This document shows positions 5,468 to 5,842 of a stretch of 5,842 nt of DNA, piece by piece. This DNA comes from Sphingobacteriaceae bacterium (GTDB lineage: Bacteria; Bacteroidota; Bacteroidia; B-17B0; Aurantibacillaceae). Position 1 is the stretch's first letter; the number at the start of each line of letters is the position of its first letter. Location: NCBI GenBank assembly GCA_025360355.1, contig JANYCL010000179.1, positions 1 to 5,842 on the forward strand, in the 5' to 3' direction. Made by a program: the position numbers and the translations under genes. The notes beneath the pieces are model-generated. The model searched no databases. It saw nothing but the letters and a program-made list of their open reading frames with translations, and was not told the origin of the DNA.

Positions 5468-5842
5468 TTTTTTACGTTACCATCGGCTTGTAAATAACTA
5501 CGACTAACGTTTAACGGAATATCCGGACTATCAATAACCCCGCGCAGCAAGGTTAAAAAATCAGGAACAATATTCTCAACGTTATCTGTAACAAAAACCT
5601 GATTGCAATATAATTGAATTCTATCTTTTGGTAATTCAAGTTTATTGGTAAGTTTTGGGAAATATAAAATACCTGTTAAGTTAAATGGATAATCAACATT
5701 TAAGTGAATGTGAAATAAAGGCTCTTCAAACTGCATTGGATACAATTCTCTGTAAAACGCTTTGTAATCTTCGTCCGTTAAATCAGTTGGTTTTTTTATC
5801 CAGGCCGGAACAGGATTATTGATGATATTTTCAACATCAACT
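5452..5842 (-). CDS. htpG: Molecular chaperone HtpG (Hsp90), middle-domain part, 5' end outside the window, premature stop
   Basis: HtpG is the cytoplasmic ATP-dependent Hsp90 dimer that remodels client proteins with DnaK. This frame enters from the right edge (first full codon GTT at 5841-5839) and encodes the first half of the middle domain: PVPAWIKKPTDLTDEDYKAF, FEEPLFHIHLNVDYPF, LTGILYFPKL, LYCNQVFVTDNVENIVPDFL, LRGVIDSPDIPLNVSR. The NVSR arginine (codon 5502-5500) is the conserved middle-domain residue that contacts ATP in the family. After GNVKK the frame runs out of homology and stops at TAA (5454-5452) with four stray residues (YHGI), while the -1 frame resumes perfect HtpG sequence. 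An unshifted product would lose half of the middle domain and the whole dimerisation domain and should not work as a chaperone. The N-terminal ATPase domain is off-window. Confidence 0.93.
   Translation of the reverse strand, partial: VDVENIINNPVPAWIKKPTDLTDEDYKAFYRELYPMQFEEPLFHIHLNVDYPFNLTGILYFPKLTNKLELPKDRIQLYCNQVFVTDNVENIVPDFLTLLRGVIDSPDIPLNVSRSYLQADGNVKKYHGI
5467..5473 (-). other. A7 tract: htpG frame break / candidate -1 slippery heptamer
   Basis: In the incoming frame the minus strand reads GTA AAA AAA TAT CAT GGC ATA TAA. The seven As are in the register A_AAA_AAA, the X_XXY_YYZ pattern for -1 slippage. One step back gives ATA TCA TGG CAT ATA ACA and restores HtpG exactly. An eighth A would do the same. 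So either one A has been lost (real mutation or homopolymer miscall) or the frame is recovered by ribosomal or polymerase slippage. No strong downstream stem or upstream Shine-Dalgarno stimulator is evident. Confidence 0.75.

Overview
The window is an AT-rich stretch of a Bacteroidota (Flavobacteriia/Sphingobacteriia-like) chromosome. Three things support this. There is a secreted protein with a type IX secretion (T9SS) C-terminal sorting domain. Two intergenic gaps carry the Bacteroidota promoter elements TTG/TTTG and TAnnTTTG. Start codons lack Shine-Dalgarno sites and have A/T-rich leaders. The species cannot be named from this sequence alone.

All recognisable genes lie on the minus strand. 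In transcription order (right to left) they are: htpG (Hsp90 chaperone, 5' end outside the window, with an apparent frame break in an A7 tract at 5467-5473); a T9SS-sorted secreted protein of unknown function (3662-4498); rnz (ribonuclease Z, 2737-3657) only 4 nt behind it; an orphan NarL/LuxR-type response regulator with its own promoter (2003-2680); accA (acetyl-CoA carboxylase carboxyltransferase alpha, 937-1920), also with its own promoter; and dapA (dihydrodipicolinate synthase, GTG start at 878, last few residues outside the window). No stretch longer than 132 bases lacks a gene. No RNA gene, mobile element or CRISPR array was seen.

Most of the content is conserved housekeeping: protein folding, tRNA 3' maturation, malonyl-CoA supply for fatty acid synthesis, and the lysine/diaminopimelate branch that feeds the cell wall. 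The likely transcription units are htpG alone, T9SS protein plus rnz, the regulator, and accA plus dapA. I see no new multi-gene system. The points that deserve a second look are the htpG frame break, which sits exactly on an in-register A_AAA_AAA slippery heptamer; the response regulator, whose second acidic-pocket aspartate is a lysine (equivalent to the activating CheY D13K change); the secreted protein coupled to rnz; and inverted repeats in the htpG/T9SS-gene gap and at the accA stop codon.
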